Shown one piece after another: positions 1-7,224 of a stretch of DNA of 64,000 bases. The position numbers were made by a program, and so were the translations under genes. Within the stretch, counting starts at the first letter, position 1. Every line of letters begins with the position of its first letter. Source of the stretch: Actinomycetes bacterium (GTDB lineage Bacteria > Actinomycetota > Actinomycetes > Actinomycetales > Microbacteriaceae); contig JAEXHA010000021.1 in NCBI GenBank assembly GCA_023450335.1, positions 94,442 to 158,441 on the forward strand. The letters are read 5' to 3'. The notes under the pieces are model-generated. The model was not told the DNA's origin. It made no database searches and saw only the letters and a program-made list of their open reading frames with translations.

Positions 1-800
1 AGGTAGCGCTCACGCCGCAGGTAGTCGAGGGCCTCGCGCGCCGGCACACGGGCGCGTGTCGCGGTGGTCATGGGGATGACGGGCGTGACCGCCGCGGCAT
101 CCACCGGCACCGCGCCATCGACCGGTTCTGCGCTCGCCACCGACTCGTGGGCCCGCGCCGGCATCGCGGCATCGCGTTCCGGCGCCGGCGGCTCGTGCCG
201 CGCGCGTGCGGCAGAGATCGGCAGCAGCAGCGCGAGCACGATGGGGGCGAGATACCCCAGCGCGCCCGCCCACAGAGGCAACGCCAACGCGACAGCGAAC
301 AGCACGCCGGCGATGGGGGTGGCGATGAAACTGTCGATCGTCACCTGCGCGGACTGCATCCAGCCGTTCGCGCGGTCGAGCTGGTCCCGGCGGACGACGG
401 CCGGGATGACGGCGTTGGTGGCGTTGTCGAACAGCGTCTCGCCCAGACCGAACACCAGCGTGCCCACGAACAGTGCGGCCAGGCTCAGGCTGTCCGTGAT
501 CGCGAGGATCGCGAGCGCCAGCGCGACCAGTCCGCGGATCGCGTTGGCCAGCGCCATGACGACACGCCGATCGAACCGGTCGACGATCATCCCCGCCGGC
601 AGCCCGAACACCAGCCAGGGGACGAACGCCAATGCGGAGATGACCGAGATCATCAGCGGGTCGGTCGTCAGTGTGATCGCCGCCAATGGGACGGCCGTGC
701 GCCCGAGCCCGTCGGCGAGGTTGCTGAAGGCGGCCGCCGTCCACAGCTTGCGGAACGGGGCGCCCAGGGCCTGATCGGCCCCGGCCGTGCGCGTCGCCAT
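1..800 (-). CDS. MFS efflux-type transporter (3' end cut by window edge)
   Basis: This is a major facilitator superfamily permease read from ATG 800 to the left edge, so only the first 266 residues are visible and the frame is still open. The start [20 protein letters not shown] leads into regular hydrophobic segments, with the typical MFS loop after TM2 ([12 protein letters not shown], a variant of the GxxxDRxGRR motif). A charged Ala/Pro/Glu-rich loop follows the sixth segment, as in the central cytoplasmic loop of 12-TM drug exporters. It is the last visible gene of a tight operon: the 70-aa gene stops two bases upstream, and the HTH regulator lies before that. Linkage to a local ArsR-like repressor suggests inducible efflux of a toxic compound. 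The substrate cannot be read from the sequence. Confidence 0.85.
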   Translation of the reverse strand, partial: MATRTAGADQALGAPFRKLWTAAAFSNLADGLGRTAVPLAAITLTTDPLMISVISALAFVPWLVFGLPAGMIVDRFDRRVVMALANAIRGLVALALAILAITDSLSLAALFVGTLVFGLGETLFDNATNAVIPAVVRRDQLDRANGWMQSAQVTIDSFIATPIAGVLFAVALALPLWAGALGYLAPIVLALLLPISAARARHEPPAPERDAAMPARAHESVASAEPVDGAVPVDAAAVTPVIPMTTATRARVPAREALDYLRRERY

Positions 801-802
801 GT

Positions 803-1015
803 TCAGCGGGGCAGCACGCCGAGGGCGCGCACGGCACCGGCATCCCGACGGCGCTCACTGAGCGTCTCGTCGGAGACGCGCTGGGCCATGCGGGCGGCGC
901 GGCGGGCCATGCGGGTGGAGATGAGATCGCCGGCCGCGGTGGCCATGCGCAGGATGAGCGCCTCGACGCGGGTCGGGCGGACGGACGTGGTCGTGGGGAC
1001 AGCGATGACGGTCAT
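803..1015 (-). CDS. Small basic protein between regulator and MFS transporter
   Basis: This encodes 70 residues from ATG 1015, beginning [20 protein letters not shown]. It has an AAGGA Shine-Dalgarno about 9 bases upstream, and its start overlaps the upstream regulator's stop as ATGA, so translation is probably coupled. The middle (about residues 17-50) could form an amphipathic helix rich in Arg and Ala, and the protein is strongly basic. There is no signal peptide, no cysteines and no recognisable domain. The MFS gene starts two bases after its stop, so the three genes form one transcription unit. I do not recognise the family. A role as an accessory peptide of the transporter or a regulator partner is only inferred from position. 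Confidence 0.6.
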   Translation of the reverse strand: MTVIAVPTTTSVRPTRVEALILRMATAAGDLISTRMARRAARMAQRVSDETLSERRRDAGAVRALGVLPR

Positions 1016-1638
1016 GAGGAACGTCCTTCGTGAAGCGGGAACAGATCGGTGCGGATGGAGACGGGACGCACGCCCTCTCCCCTCTGGTCGCGGTACTTGT
1101 CCACGACGTCGTCGACGAGCTCCATGATCTTCTCGCCGAGCTCCTGCAGCTGCGCGGCGGTCAGTCGCGCGGTGGCGGTCGACATGATCGCGGCGTTCTG
1201 CCACGACTCCGGCTCGTGGTCGATCGCGTGGGTGATGAACTCCCGCAGCTGGCGGTGACGCCGCTCGAGGTACTCGCTCATGACCGCCTCGGACGCGGCA
1301 CGCCCCGCCGGCGTGCTCATCGCCCCGGGATTCATGAACGACACGCCACCCACCGGGCGCTCCCACCAGCGCTCCCGGCCGGTCCCCCGGTCGGGCACCT
1401 CACGGATGAGATCATGCTTGGCGAGCGCCCGCAGGTGGTAGCTCGTGACCCCGGACGACTCCCCGAGCCGCTCGGCCAGCGAGCTGGCGGTCTGGGCGCC
1501 GAACTGGCTGAGGATGTCGTAGATCTCGACCCGGAGCGGATGTGCCAGAGCCTTGAGCGCGCCGGTGTCCAGAACCCGTACTTCCGCAGCGCGCGTGTGC
1601 GCGGCGGAGGCTTCCTCAGGGGTGTGGTCTTGGGTCAT
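1012..1638 (-). CDS. ArsR-like winged-helix transcriptional regulator
   Basis: This is a 208-residue DNA-binding regulator. Residues about 29-90 form a winged helix-turn-helix of the ArsR/HTH_20 type (KALAHPLRVEIYDILSQFG, then SLAERLGESSGVTSYHLRAL). The C-terminal half is helical, possibly a dimerisation or ligand-binding region. An in-frame TTG at 1659 would add seven residues, but ATG 1638 has an AAAGG about 12 bases upstream and is preferred. It heads the operon with the 70-aa protein and the MFS transporter, overlapping the next start by four bases. Its promoter holds a perfect 12-bp palindrome next to a -10 hexamer, which fits autorepression. The effector is unknown; no metal-binding cysteine pair is visible. 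Confidence 0.85.
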   Translation of the reverse strand: MTQDHTPEEASAAHTRAAEVRVLDTGALKALAHPLRVEIYDILSQFGAQTASSLAERLGESSGVTSYHLRALAKHDLIREVPDRGTGRERWWERPVGGVSFMNPGAMSTPAGRAASEAVMSEYLERRHRQLREFITHAIDHEPESWQNAAIMSTATARLTAAQLQELGEKIMELVDDVVDKYRDQRGEGVRPVSIRTDLFPLHEGRSS

Positions 1639-1650
1639 ATTGCAAACATA

Positions 1651-1662
1651 CCTTTGCAAAGG
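1651..1662. promoter_or_regulatory. Candidate operator CCTTTGCAAAGG
   Basis: This perfect 12-bp palindrome lies directly after a TAGTGT -10-like hexamer (1668-1663, minus strand), so it would cover the transcription start of the regulator-MFS operon. Related TTGCAA/TGCAAG/TTGCGA half-sites recur at about 1640, 1669 and 1682, suggesting several binding positions shared with the divergent dcp promoter. The link to the adjacent regulator is inferred. Confidence 0.5.
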
Positions 1663-1703
1663 ACACTATGCAAGTGTTTCTTTGCGAGTTGGTCCGGTCG
1701 CAA

Positions 1704-1709
1704 TAGGCT
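1704..1709 (+). promoter_or_regulatory. -10 element TAGGCT for dcp (probably leaderless)
   Basis: TAGGCT ends 7 bases before ATG 1717 and no ribosome-binding site is seen, the arrangement expected of a leaderless transcript. A TTTGCG sits 17 bases upstream as a weak -35 candidate. Confidence 0.4.
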
Positions 1710-1716
1710 GAGGTCC

Positions 1717-3774
1717 ATGACGGATGCCTCGACCAACCCCCTCCTGGCCCCCAGCGCGCTCCCGTACGGGCTGCCCGACTATCGCCGAATCCGGCTCGAG
1801 CACTACCTGCCTGCGTTCGAGGTGGCATTCGCCGAGCACCGTGCCGAGATCGCCGCGATCACCCGGGTGCGGTCGGTGCCCACATTCGAGAACACCTTCG
1901 TCCCGCTGGAGCGCGCCGGCGAACTTCTCGACCGCGTCGCACGCACCTTCTACACCGTGTCCTCCGCCGATGCGACCGGAGACATCCAGGCGATCGAGGA
2001 AGAGCTCGCCCCGCTCATGGCAGCGCATCAGGACGCCATCCAGTTGGACGGCCACCTGTACCAGCGGGTGAAGGCCGTGCACGATCGCCTCGACGACCTC
2101 GACCTGGATCCGGAGTCGCGGTATCTCATCCAGCGCCACTTCACCGAGATGACACACGCCGGAGCGGCGCTCGACGACGAGCAGAAACAACGCCTGACGG
2201 CTCTGAATCAGCGCCTTTCGGTGCTCACGACGACGTTCGAGAAGAACCTCCTGGCCGACACGAACGATCTCGCCGTGGTGTTCGACGACATCGCCGAGCT
2301 CGACGGTCTGACCGAGGGGGAACTGTCGGCCGCCGCGCGCAACGCGGCCGACCGGGGCCTCGACGGCAAGTATGTCGTGACCCTCACGCTGTTCACCGGC
2401 CATCCCCACCTGTCGACCCTTACGCGCGCGAGCTCGCGCGCCCGTCTGATGGCGGCATCACGCGCCCGTGGGTCGCGTGGCAACGTGCATGACAACAGCG
2501 CGGTTCTGCTCGAGATCGTCCGGTTGCGTGCCGAGCGCGCCGCGCTGCTCGGGTACGCCAGTCACGCGGCATATGTCACCAGTGACGAGACCGCCGGCTC
2601 TCCCGAAGCCGTCCACACGCTGCTGCGCCGACTCGCCGCTCCGGCTGCCGCCAACGCGCGCCGCGAGCGCGACGCGTTGCAGCAGCTCCTCGACGAGGCG
2701 GGCGAAGGACGAATGCTGGAGGCGCACGACTGGGCGTACTACACCGAGCAGGTGCGCGCAGCCCGGTACGACCTCGATCGCACCGCGCTGCGCCCGTGGT
2801 TCGAAGCCGAACGGGTGCTCCGGGACGGGGTGTTCCGGGCGGCATCCCGCCTGTACGGCCTGACGTTCACCGAGCGCGACGACCTGCCGGCCTACCACCC
2901 CGGTGCCCGCGTCTTCGAGGTGCACAACGAGGACGGCTCCGCGCTGGGCCTGTACATCCTCGATCTCTACACACGGGACACCAAGCGCGGCGGCGCGTGG
3001 ATGAACTCCATCGTGTCGCAATCGCGGCTGCGCGAGACGCTGCCCGTTGTGGTGAACAATCTCAACGTGCCGGAGCCGGCGGCCGGGCAAGCCACGCTGC
3101 TGACCCTCGATGAGGTGACGACACTCTTCCACGAGTTCGGTCACGCTCTGCACGGCCTGTTCGCAACGGTGACGTACCCGCACTTCGCCGGCACGGCGGT
3201 GTTCCGCGACTTCGTCGAGTTTCCCAGTCAGGTCAACGAGATGTGGATCTACTGGCCGGAGATCCTCGCCGCGTACGCACGTCACATCGACACCGGTGAA
3301 CCGCTGCCCGACGAAGTGGTCGCGAAGATCACGGAGTCCGAGACGTTCAACCAGGGCTTCGCGACCAGCGAGTATTTGGGTGCCGCATGGCTCGACCAGA
3401 TGTGGCATTCGCTGTCGGTCGAGGAGGCCGCCGAGGTCGGCGACGTCGCCGCGTTCCAGGCGGCCGCCTTGGCGGACATCGGGCTGGACGATCCGGCCGT
3501 GCCCCCGCGCTACGCCTCGACCTACTTCGCCCACGTCTTCTCCGGCGGGTACAGCGCCGGATACTACTCGTACATCTGGAGTGAGGTGCTGGATGCCGAC
3601 ACCGTCGAGTGGTTCCGCGACAACGGCGGTCTCACGCGCGCGAACGGGGAACGCTTCCGTCAGCGTCTGCTCGGTGTCGGTGGCGCGGCGGATCCCTTGG
3701 CGGCATACCGGGACTTCCGCGGCCGCGATGCCGAGATCACTCCGCTGCTGAAGCGTCGAGGGCTGACCGGCTGA
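1717..3774 (+). CDS. dcp: M3 family zinc peptidase (peptidyl-dipeptidase Dcp)
   Basis: This is a cytoplasmic zinc oligopeptidase of family M3, 685 residues, the usual length for Dcp. The catalytic HEFGH is at residues 472-476 (within TLFHEFGHALHGLF). Downstream, FRDFVEFPSQVNEMW supplies the usual third-ligand region, and FSGGYSAGYYSYIWSEVLDAD is characteristic of the family's C-terminal part. It removes C-terminal dipeptides from short peptides left by proteases such as Clp and recycles them to amino acids. The frame stays open far upstream to 1030, but that part is antisense to the regulator. ATG 1717 fits the family N-terminus (NPLLAPSALPYGLPDY) and lies 7 bases after a -10 hexamer. Its 3' end overlaps the oppositely transcribed DHFR-like gene by 38 bases. 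Confidence 0.93.
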   Translation: MTDASTNPLLAPSALPYGLPDYRRIRLEHYLPAFEVAFAEHRAEIAAITRVRSVPTFENTFVPLERAGELLDRVARTFYTVSSADATGDIQAIEEELAPLMAAHQDAIQLDGHLYQRVKAVHDRLDDLDLDPESRYLIQRHFTEMTHAGAALDDEQKQRLTALNQRLSVLTTTFEKNLLADTNDLAVVFDDIAELDGLTEGELSAAARNAADRGLDGKYVVTLTLFTGHPHLSTLTRASSRARLMAASRARGSRGNVHDNSAVLLEIVRLRAERAALLGYASHAAYVTSDETAGSPEAVHTLLRRLAAPAAANARRERDALQQLLDEAGEGRMLEAHDWAYYTEQVRAARYDLDRTALRPWFEAERVLRDGVFRAASRLYGLTFTERDDLPAYHPGARVFEVHNEDGSALGLYILDLYTRDTKRGGAWMNSIVSQSRLRETLPVVVNNLNVPEPAAGQATLLTLDEVTTLFHEFGHALHGLFATVTYPHFAGTAVFRDFVEFPSQVNEMWIYWPEILAAYARHIDTGEPLPDEVVAKITESETFNQGFATSEYLGAAWLDQMWHSLSVEEAAEVGDVAAFQAAALADIGLDDPAVPPRYASTYFAHVFSGGYSAGYYSYIWSEVLDADTVEWFRDNGGLTRANGERFRQRLLGVGGAADPLAAYRDFRGRDAEITPLLKRRGLTG

Positions 3775-4318
3775 CCTCGTAGACGAGGCGGGCGAATTGA
3801 CCGGCGGCGCGCGCGGAGACCAGGCGCAGGCGGTCGGATTCGACGCGGCGCGGCAGCAGGGGCGCACCGCCGGTGAGAAGCACCGGCGCGATCGACACGG
3901 CAATCTCGTCGAGCGCATCCGCATCGAGGAACTGGCCGGCGAGGTCTCCCCCGCCGACGACCCAGATATCGGACGGGCCTGCGGCCGCCCGCAGCGTGGG
4001 CAGTGCATCGGCGACCGAACCCGACAGGAACCGGACGTCCGCGCCCGCGGGCACCGGCAGGCGCCGGGTGGTGAACACGAACGTCGGGCGGTCGCCGTGG
4101 AACTCGCGCCACTTCTCGGGATGGGTGAGGATGTCGGATTCGGCCAGCATCCATTCGTAGGTCGTGGACCCTTCCACGAAGACACCCACGTCGGTCGGCA
4201 GCAGGCCGGGGTCGGGAGTGGTGCCGCCCGGCACGGTGAACAGCCACGCCAGCGAGTTGTGCTCGTCGGCGATCCAGCCGTTGAGCGTGGCAGCGGTGTC
4301 GAACAGAATGCGTCCCAT
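3737..4318 (-). CDS. Dihydrofolate reductase / RibD C-terminal domain family protein
   Basis: This is a 193-residue reductase-fold protein of the RibD C-terminal/DHFR-like family. Family features are the start MGRILFDTAATLNGWIAD, the TTYEWML helix, FVFTTRRLPVPAGADVRF, and a glycine-rich nucleotide-binding turn IWVVGGGDLAGQFLDADALD followed by PVLLTGGAPLLP. Members use NAD(P)H, but most standalone paralogues have no assigned substrate. It is not a true folate-pathway DHFR by these motifs. Its last 38 bases overlap the end of dcp on the other strand, so read-through transcripts would be complementary. A TAGGCT hexamer ends 6 bases before ATG 4318 with no Shine-Dalgarno, suggesting a leaderless mRNA. 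Confidence 0.85.
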   Translation of the reverse strand: MGRILFDTAATLNGWIADEHNSLAWLFTVPGGTTPDPGLLPTDVGVFVEGSTTYEWMLAESDILTHPEKWREFHGDRPTFVFTTRRLPVPAGADVRFLSGSVADALPTLRAAAGPSDIWVVGGGDLAGQFLDADALDEIAVSIAPVLLTGGAPLLPRRVESDRLRLVSARAAGQFARLVYEVSRSALDASAAE

Positions 4319-4324
4319 GGCGCC

Positions 4325-4330
4325 AGCCTA
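4325..4330 (-). promoter_or_regulatory. -10 element TAGGCT for the DHFR-like gene
   Basis: The hexamer ends 6 bases before ATG 4318, and no Shine-Dalgarno is visible in between. This is a leaderless arrangement. Confidence 0.45.
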
Positions 4331-4386
4331 GGCGCGCCTTCGGACACCGACGCCGGCACGCGGCGCCGGGCGCCCGCCGCGGGCGA

Positions 4387-5658
4387 TCAGGCGCTCTTGC
4401 GCTTGGGCTGGCTGAGCACGAGCGTCGGCGGTGCACCCACGGTGACGGCGTCGGCGGTGACGACGACCTTCTCCACGTCTTCGGCGGAGGGGATCTCGAA
4501 CATGATCGGCCCCAGCACGTCTTCGAGGATCGCCCGCAGGCCGCGCGCGCCCGTCTTGCGTGCCACGGCCAGATCGGCGATCGCCCGCAGCGCGTCGTCG
4601 TCGAACTCCAGGTCGACGCCATCGAGCTGGAACATCCGCTGGTACTGCTTGACGAACGCATTCTTCGGACCGGTCAGGATCTCGATGAGTGCGGCCTGGT
4701 CGAGTGGAGCGACCGAGGTGACGACCGGGAGCCGGCCGATGAACTCGGGGATGAGCCCGAACTTGTGCAGATCCTCCGGCTCGACCTCGCTGAACAGATC
4801 GAGGTCCTTGCCCTTGTCGTGCAAGGGGGCGCCGAAGCCGACGCCGTGCCTGCCCACGCGCGACGAGATGATCTCCTCGAGCCCCGCGAAAGCGCCCGCG
4901 ACGATGAACAGCACATTCGTGGTGTCGATCTGGATGAACTCCTGGTGGGGGTGCTTGCGACCACCCTGCGGCGGAACCGAGGCGACGGTGCCCTCGAGGA
5001 TCTTCAGCAGCGCCTGCTGCACGCCCTCGCCCGACACGTCGCGGGTGATGGAGGGGTTCTCCGCCTTGCGGGCGATCTTGTCGACCTCGTCGATGTAGAT
5101 GATGCCCGTCTCGGCGCGCTTGACGTCGAAGTCGGCGGCCTGCAACAGCTTGAGCAGGATGTTCTCGACGTCCTCGCCGACATATCCGGCCTCGGTCAGC
5201 GCGGTCGCGTCGGCCACGGCGAACGGCACGTTCAGCCGCTTGGCGAGAGTCTGGGCGAGATAGGTCTTGCCGCACCCGGTCGGGCCCAGCAGCAGAATGT
5301 TGCTCTTGGCGATCTCGACCTCGTCGGCACGATGCTCGGCCGGCTGCAGCGTACTGTGCGCACGGACGCGCTTGTAATGGTTGTACACGGCGACGGACAG
5401 AGCCTTCTTGGCCGGTTCCTGTCCCACGACGTACTCCTCGAGGAACGAGAAGATCTCGCGGGGCTTGGGCAGGTCGAAGTCGGCGACCGCGCCGTCACCG
5501 GACTCGGCCATGCGCTCTTCGATGATCTCGTTGCACAGTTCGACGCACTCGTCGCAGATGTACACGCCGGGACCGGCGATCAGCTGCTGCACCTGCTTCT
5601 GGCTCTTTCCGCAGAAGGAGCACTTGAACAGGTCGGCACTTTCACCGATGCGAGCCAT
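4387..5658 (-). CDS. clpX: ATP-dependent Clp protease ATPase subunit ClpX
   Basis: This is the AAA+ unfoldase that recognises, unfolds and feeds substrates to ClpP1P2. The 423 residues open with the zinc-binding domain (C13, C16, C35, C38). Walker A GPTGCGKT is at 125-132, Walker B reads [18 protein letters not shown], and an HGVGFG segment sits where the ClpP-contacting IGF-type loop is expected. Two earlier in-frame starts exist (to 5706), but ATG 5658 has a strong AAGGAGG about 7 bases upstream and gives the family N-terminus. It lies downstream of clpP1-clpP2 in the same direction, separated by 142 bases with a terminator-like hairpin, so it probably also has its own promoter in the gap. 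Confidence 0.98.
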   Translation of the reverse strand: MARIGESADLFKCSFCGKSQKQVQQLIAGPGVYICDECVELCNEIIEERMAESGDGAVADFDLPKPREIFSFLEEYVVGQEPAKKALSVAVYNHYKRVRAHSTLQPAEHRADEVEIAKSNILLLGPTGCGKTYLAQTLAKRLNVPFAVADATALTEAGYVGEDVENILLKLLQAADFDVKRAETGIIYIDEVDKIARKAENPSITRDVSGEGVQQALLKILEGTVASVPPQGGRKHPHQEFIQIDTTNVLFIVAGAFAGLEEIISSRVGRHGVGFGAPLHDKGKDLDLFSEVEPEDLHKFGLIPEFIGRLPVVTSVAPLDQAALIEILTGPKNAFVKQYQRMFQLDGVDLEFDDDALRAIADLAVARKTGARGLRAILEDVLGPIMFEIPSAEDVEKVVVTADAVTVGAPPTLVLSQPKRKSA

Positions 5659-5757
5659 GTTGCGCCTCCTTCGGGCCATGCGGGACGAGTTCGAGCCTAA
5701 TCGCACACGGCGACATGCGGCGGATTTGCGACGCGTTGTGTCCGAGGAGAGACGACG

Positions 5758-5785
5758 GTGCCCCGCCGAGGGATCGACGGGGCAC
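5758..5785 (-). terminator. Hairpin between clpP2 and clpX
   Basis: The arms GTGCCCCG (5758-5765) and CGGGGCAC (5778-5785) pair, and extend by CGA/TCG across one mismatch to a GGGA loop. There is no U-tract, as is common for actinobacterial terminators. It follows the clpP2 stop by 16 bases and probably separates clpP1P2 from clpX transcription. Confidence 0.55.
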
Positions 5786-5800
5786 CGGCATCGTCCTCAC

Positions 5801-6466
5801 TCAGGAGGTGATCGCGGCGGGCGTGCGCTTGCGCGAGGTGAGCACCTGGTCGACGATGCCGTACTCGAGTGCTTCGGCGGCCGACAGGATCTTGTCGCGG
5901 TCGATGTCCTTGTGCACCTGCTCCTGCGAACGGTTGGTGTGCTTGGCCATCGTCTCCTCGAGCCACGTGCGCATGCGCATGATCTCGGCAGCCTGGATCT
6001 CGATGTCCGAAGCCTGACCGTGGCCGGACTCGCCGACGGCCGGCTGGTGCATCAGGATGCGGGCGTTGGGCAATGCGAGCCGCTTGCCGGGGGCACCGGC
6101 TGCCAGCAGCACCGACGCGGCCGAGGCCGCCTGGCCGAGCACGACCGTCTGGATCTCCGGCGAGACGTACTGCATCGTGTCGTAGATCGCGGTCATCGCC
6201 GTGAACGACCCGCCCGGCGAGTTGATGTACATGATGATGTCGCGATCGGGGTCCTGTGACTCGAGCACGAGGAGCTGTGCCATCACGTCGTCGGCCGACG
6301 CGTCGTCGACCTGCACGCCGAGGAAGATCACGCGGTCCTCGAAGAGCTTGTTGTAAGGGTCCTGGCGCTTGTATCCGTACGCCGTGCGCTCTTCGAACTG
6401 CGGCAGGATGTAGCGGCTGGAGGGCATCTGCAGGCCCTGGGGCAGGCCGTAGGCGGGTGTGTTCAT
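5801..6466 (-). CDS. clpP2: ATP-dependent Clp protease proteolytic subunit 2
   Basis: This is a serine peptidase subunit of the ClpP1P2 tetradecamer, 221 residues. It carries the ClpP2-type N-terminus (SSRYILPQFEERTAYGYK, PYNKLFEDRVIFLGVQVDD), the oxyanion region [10 protein letters not shown], the catalytic serine in GQAASAASVLLAAG and the histidine in ILMHQPAVGE. By similarity to mycobacteria, where ClpP1 and ClpP2 form a mixed complex, this is the second gene of the pair. A GTG at 6490 overlaps the clpP1 stop as GTGA, but ATG 6466 has GGAGGA about 10 bases upstream and matches the family start. It is transcribed with clpP1, probably from the promoter before clpP1. Confidence 0.97.
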   Translation of the reverse strand: MNTPAYGLPQGLQMPSSRYILPQFEERTAYGYKRQDPYNKLFEDRVIFLGVQVDDASADDVMAQLLVLESQDPDRDIIMYINSPGGSFTAMTAIYDTMQYVSPEIQTVVLGQAASAASVLLAAGAPGKRLALPNARILMHQPAVGESGHGQASDIEIQAAEIMRMRTWLEETMAKHTNRSQEQVHKDIDRDKILSAAEALEYGIVDQVLTSRKRTPAAITS

Positions 6467-6486
6467 CGTGGTGCGTCCTCCGGAGC

Positions 6487-7071
6487 TCACTGGTCGGTGC
6501 CGCCGCCGCCGATGACATCGGTGGCGGATTCGCGGATGTGGTCGACGAAGCCGTACTCGAGCGCCTCGTCGGCGGTGAACCAGCGGTCACGGTCGCCGTC
6601 GGCGTTGATCTGCTCGACGGTCTTCCCCGTCTGGGCCGCGGTGATCTCGGCCAGGCGCTTCTTCATGTCGAGGATCAGCTGCGCCTGCGTCTGGATGTCG
6701 CTGGCCGTGCCGCCGAACCCACCGTGGGGCTGGTGCAGCAGGACGCGCGCGTTCGGGGTGATGTAGCGCTTGCCCTTCGTGCCGGCCGTCAGCAGCAGCT
6801 GCCCCATCGAGGCGGCCATGCCGATGCCGACGGTGACGATGTCGTTGGGCACGAACTGCATGGTGTCGTAGATCGCCATACCCGCCGTGATCGACCCGCC
6901 GGGCGAGTTGATGTACAGATAGATGTCCTTCTGCGGGTCCTCGGCGGCCAGCAGCAGGATCTTCGCGCAGATCTCGTTGGCGTTCTCATCCCGCACCTCC
7001 GACCCCAGCCAGATGATGCGGTCTTTCAGCAGCCTGTCGAAGACGCTCGTCGCGACAAGTGGTTCAGCCAT
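6487..7071 (-). CDS. clpP1: ATP-dependent Clp protease proteolytic subunit 1
   Basis: This is a 194-residue ClpP subunit of the ClpP1 type: [43 protein letters not shown], the catalytic serine in [11 protein letters not shown] and the histidine in VLLHQPHGG. It ends with a short Gly-rich tail (VIGGGGTDQ). ATG 7071 is chosen over upstream in-frame codons because AGGAGC lies about 7 bases before it and the family N-terminus begins here. It is first in the clpP1-clpP2 operon. The promoter region contains a -10-like TAGATT (7109-7104) and a perfect 15-bp palindrome at the presumed start of transcription, so a dedicated regulator is likely. ClgR is the known activator of clpP genes in actinobacteria, but the palindrome does not obviously match its motif. 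Confidence 0.97.
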   Translation of the reverse strand: MAEPLVATSVFDRLLKDRIIWLGSEVRDENANEICAKILLLAAEDPQKDIYLYINSPGGSITAGMAIYDTMQFVPNDIVTVGIGMAASMGQLLLTAGTKGKRYITPNARVLLHQPHGGFGGTASDIQTQAQLILDMKKRLAEITAAQTGKTVEQINADGDRDRWFTADEALEYGFVDHIRESATDVIGGGGTDQ

Positions 7072-7090
7072 GAATGCTCCTGGTTCCGTG

Positions 7091-7105
7091 TTCGTACGGT
7101 ACGAA
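7091..7105. promoter_or_regulatory. Palindrome TTCGTACGGTACGAA upstream of clpP1
   Basis: The arms TTCGTAC and GTACGAA flank a single central base, a perfect inverted repeat. It overlaps the end of a TAGATT -10-like hexamer and would span +1 of the clpP1P2 transcript, 20 bases before the start codon. The position suggests a repressor operator; as RNA it could also form a small 5' hairpin. Confidence 0.5.
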
Positions 7106-7176
7106 TCTACCGACGCGGCGCGGGTGTCCCGCCCGTGTTCGCCGTCGGCATACGACGTGTCGCCCCGCGACGACGA

Positions 7177-7212
7177 AGGGGGTGGATGCCATGGCTCCGG
7201 CATCCACCCCCT
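7177..7212 (-). terminator. Terminator after tig
   Basis: A perfect 14-bp stem is formed by AGGGGGTGGATGCC (7177-7190) and GGCATCCACCCCCT (7199-7212), with an 8-base loop. It begins 12 bases after the tig stop and lies before the clpP1 promoter, so it should end tig transcription. Confidence 0.7.
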
Positions 7213-7224
7213 GTCGATCGTCTG

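Noticed and set aside
1030..1716. N-terminal extension of Dcp to position 1030
   Set aside because: That part is antisense to the HTH regulator, and the family N-terminus and -10 element place the start at ATG 1717.
4319..4386. GC-rich inverted repeat downstream of clpX as terminator
   Set aside because: The stem is imperfect and the whole segment is GC-rich, so pairing is not distinctive.
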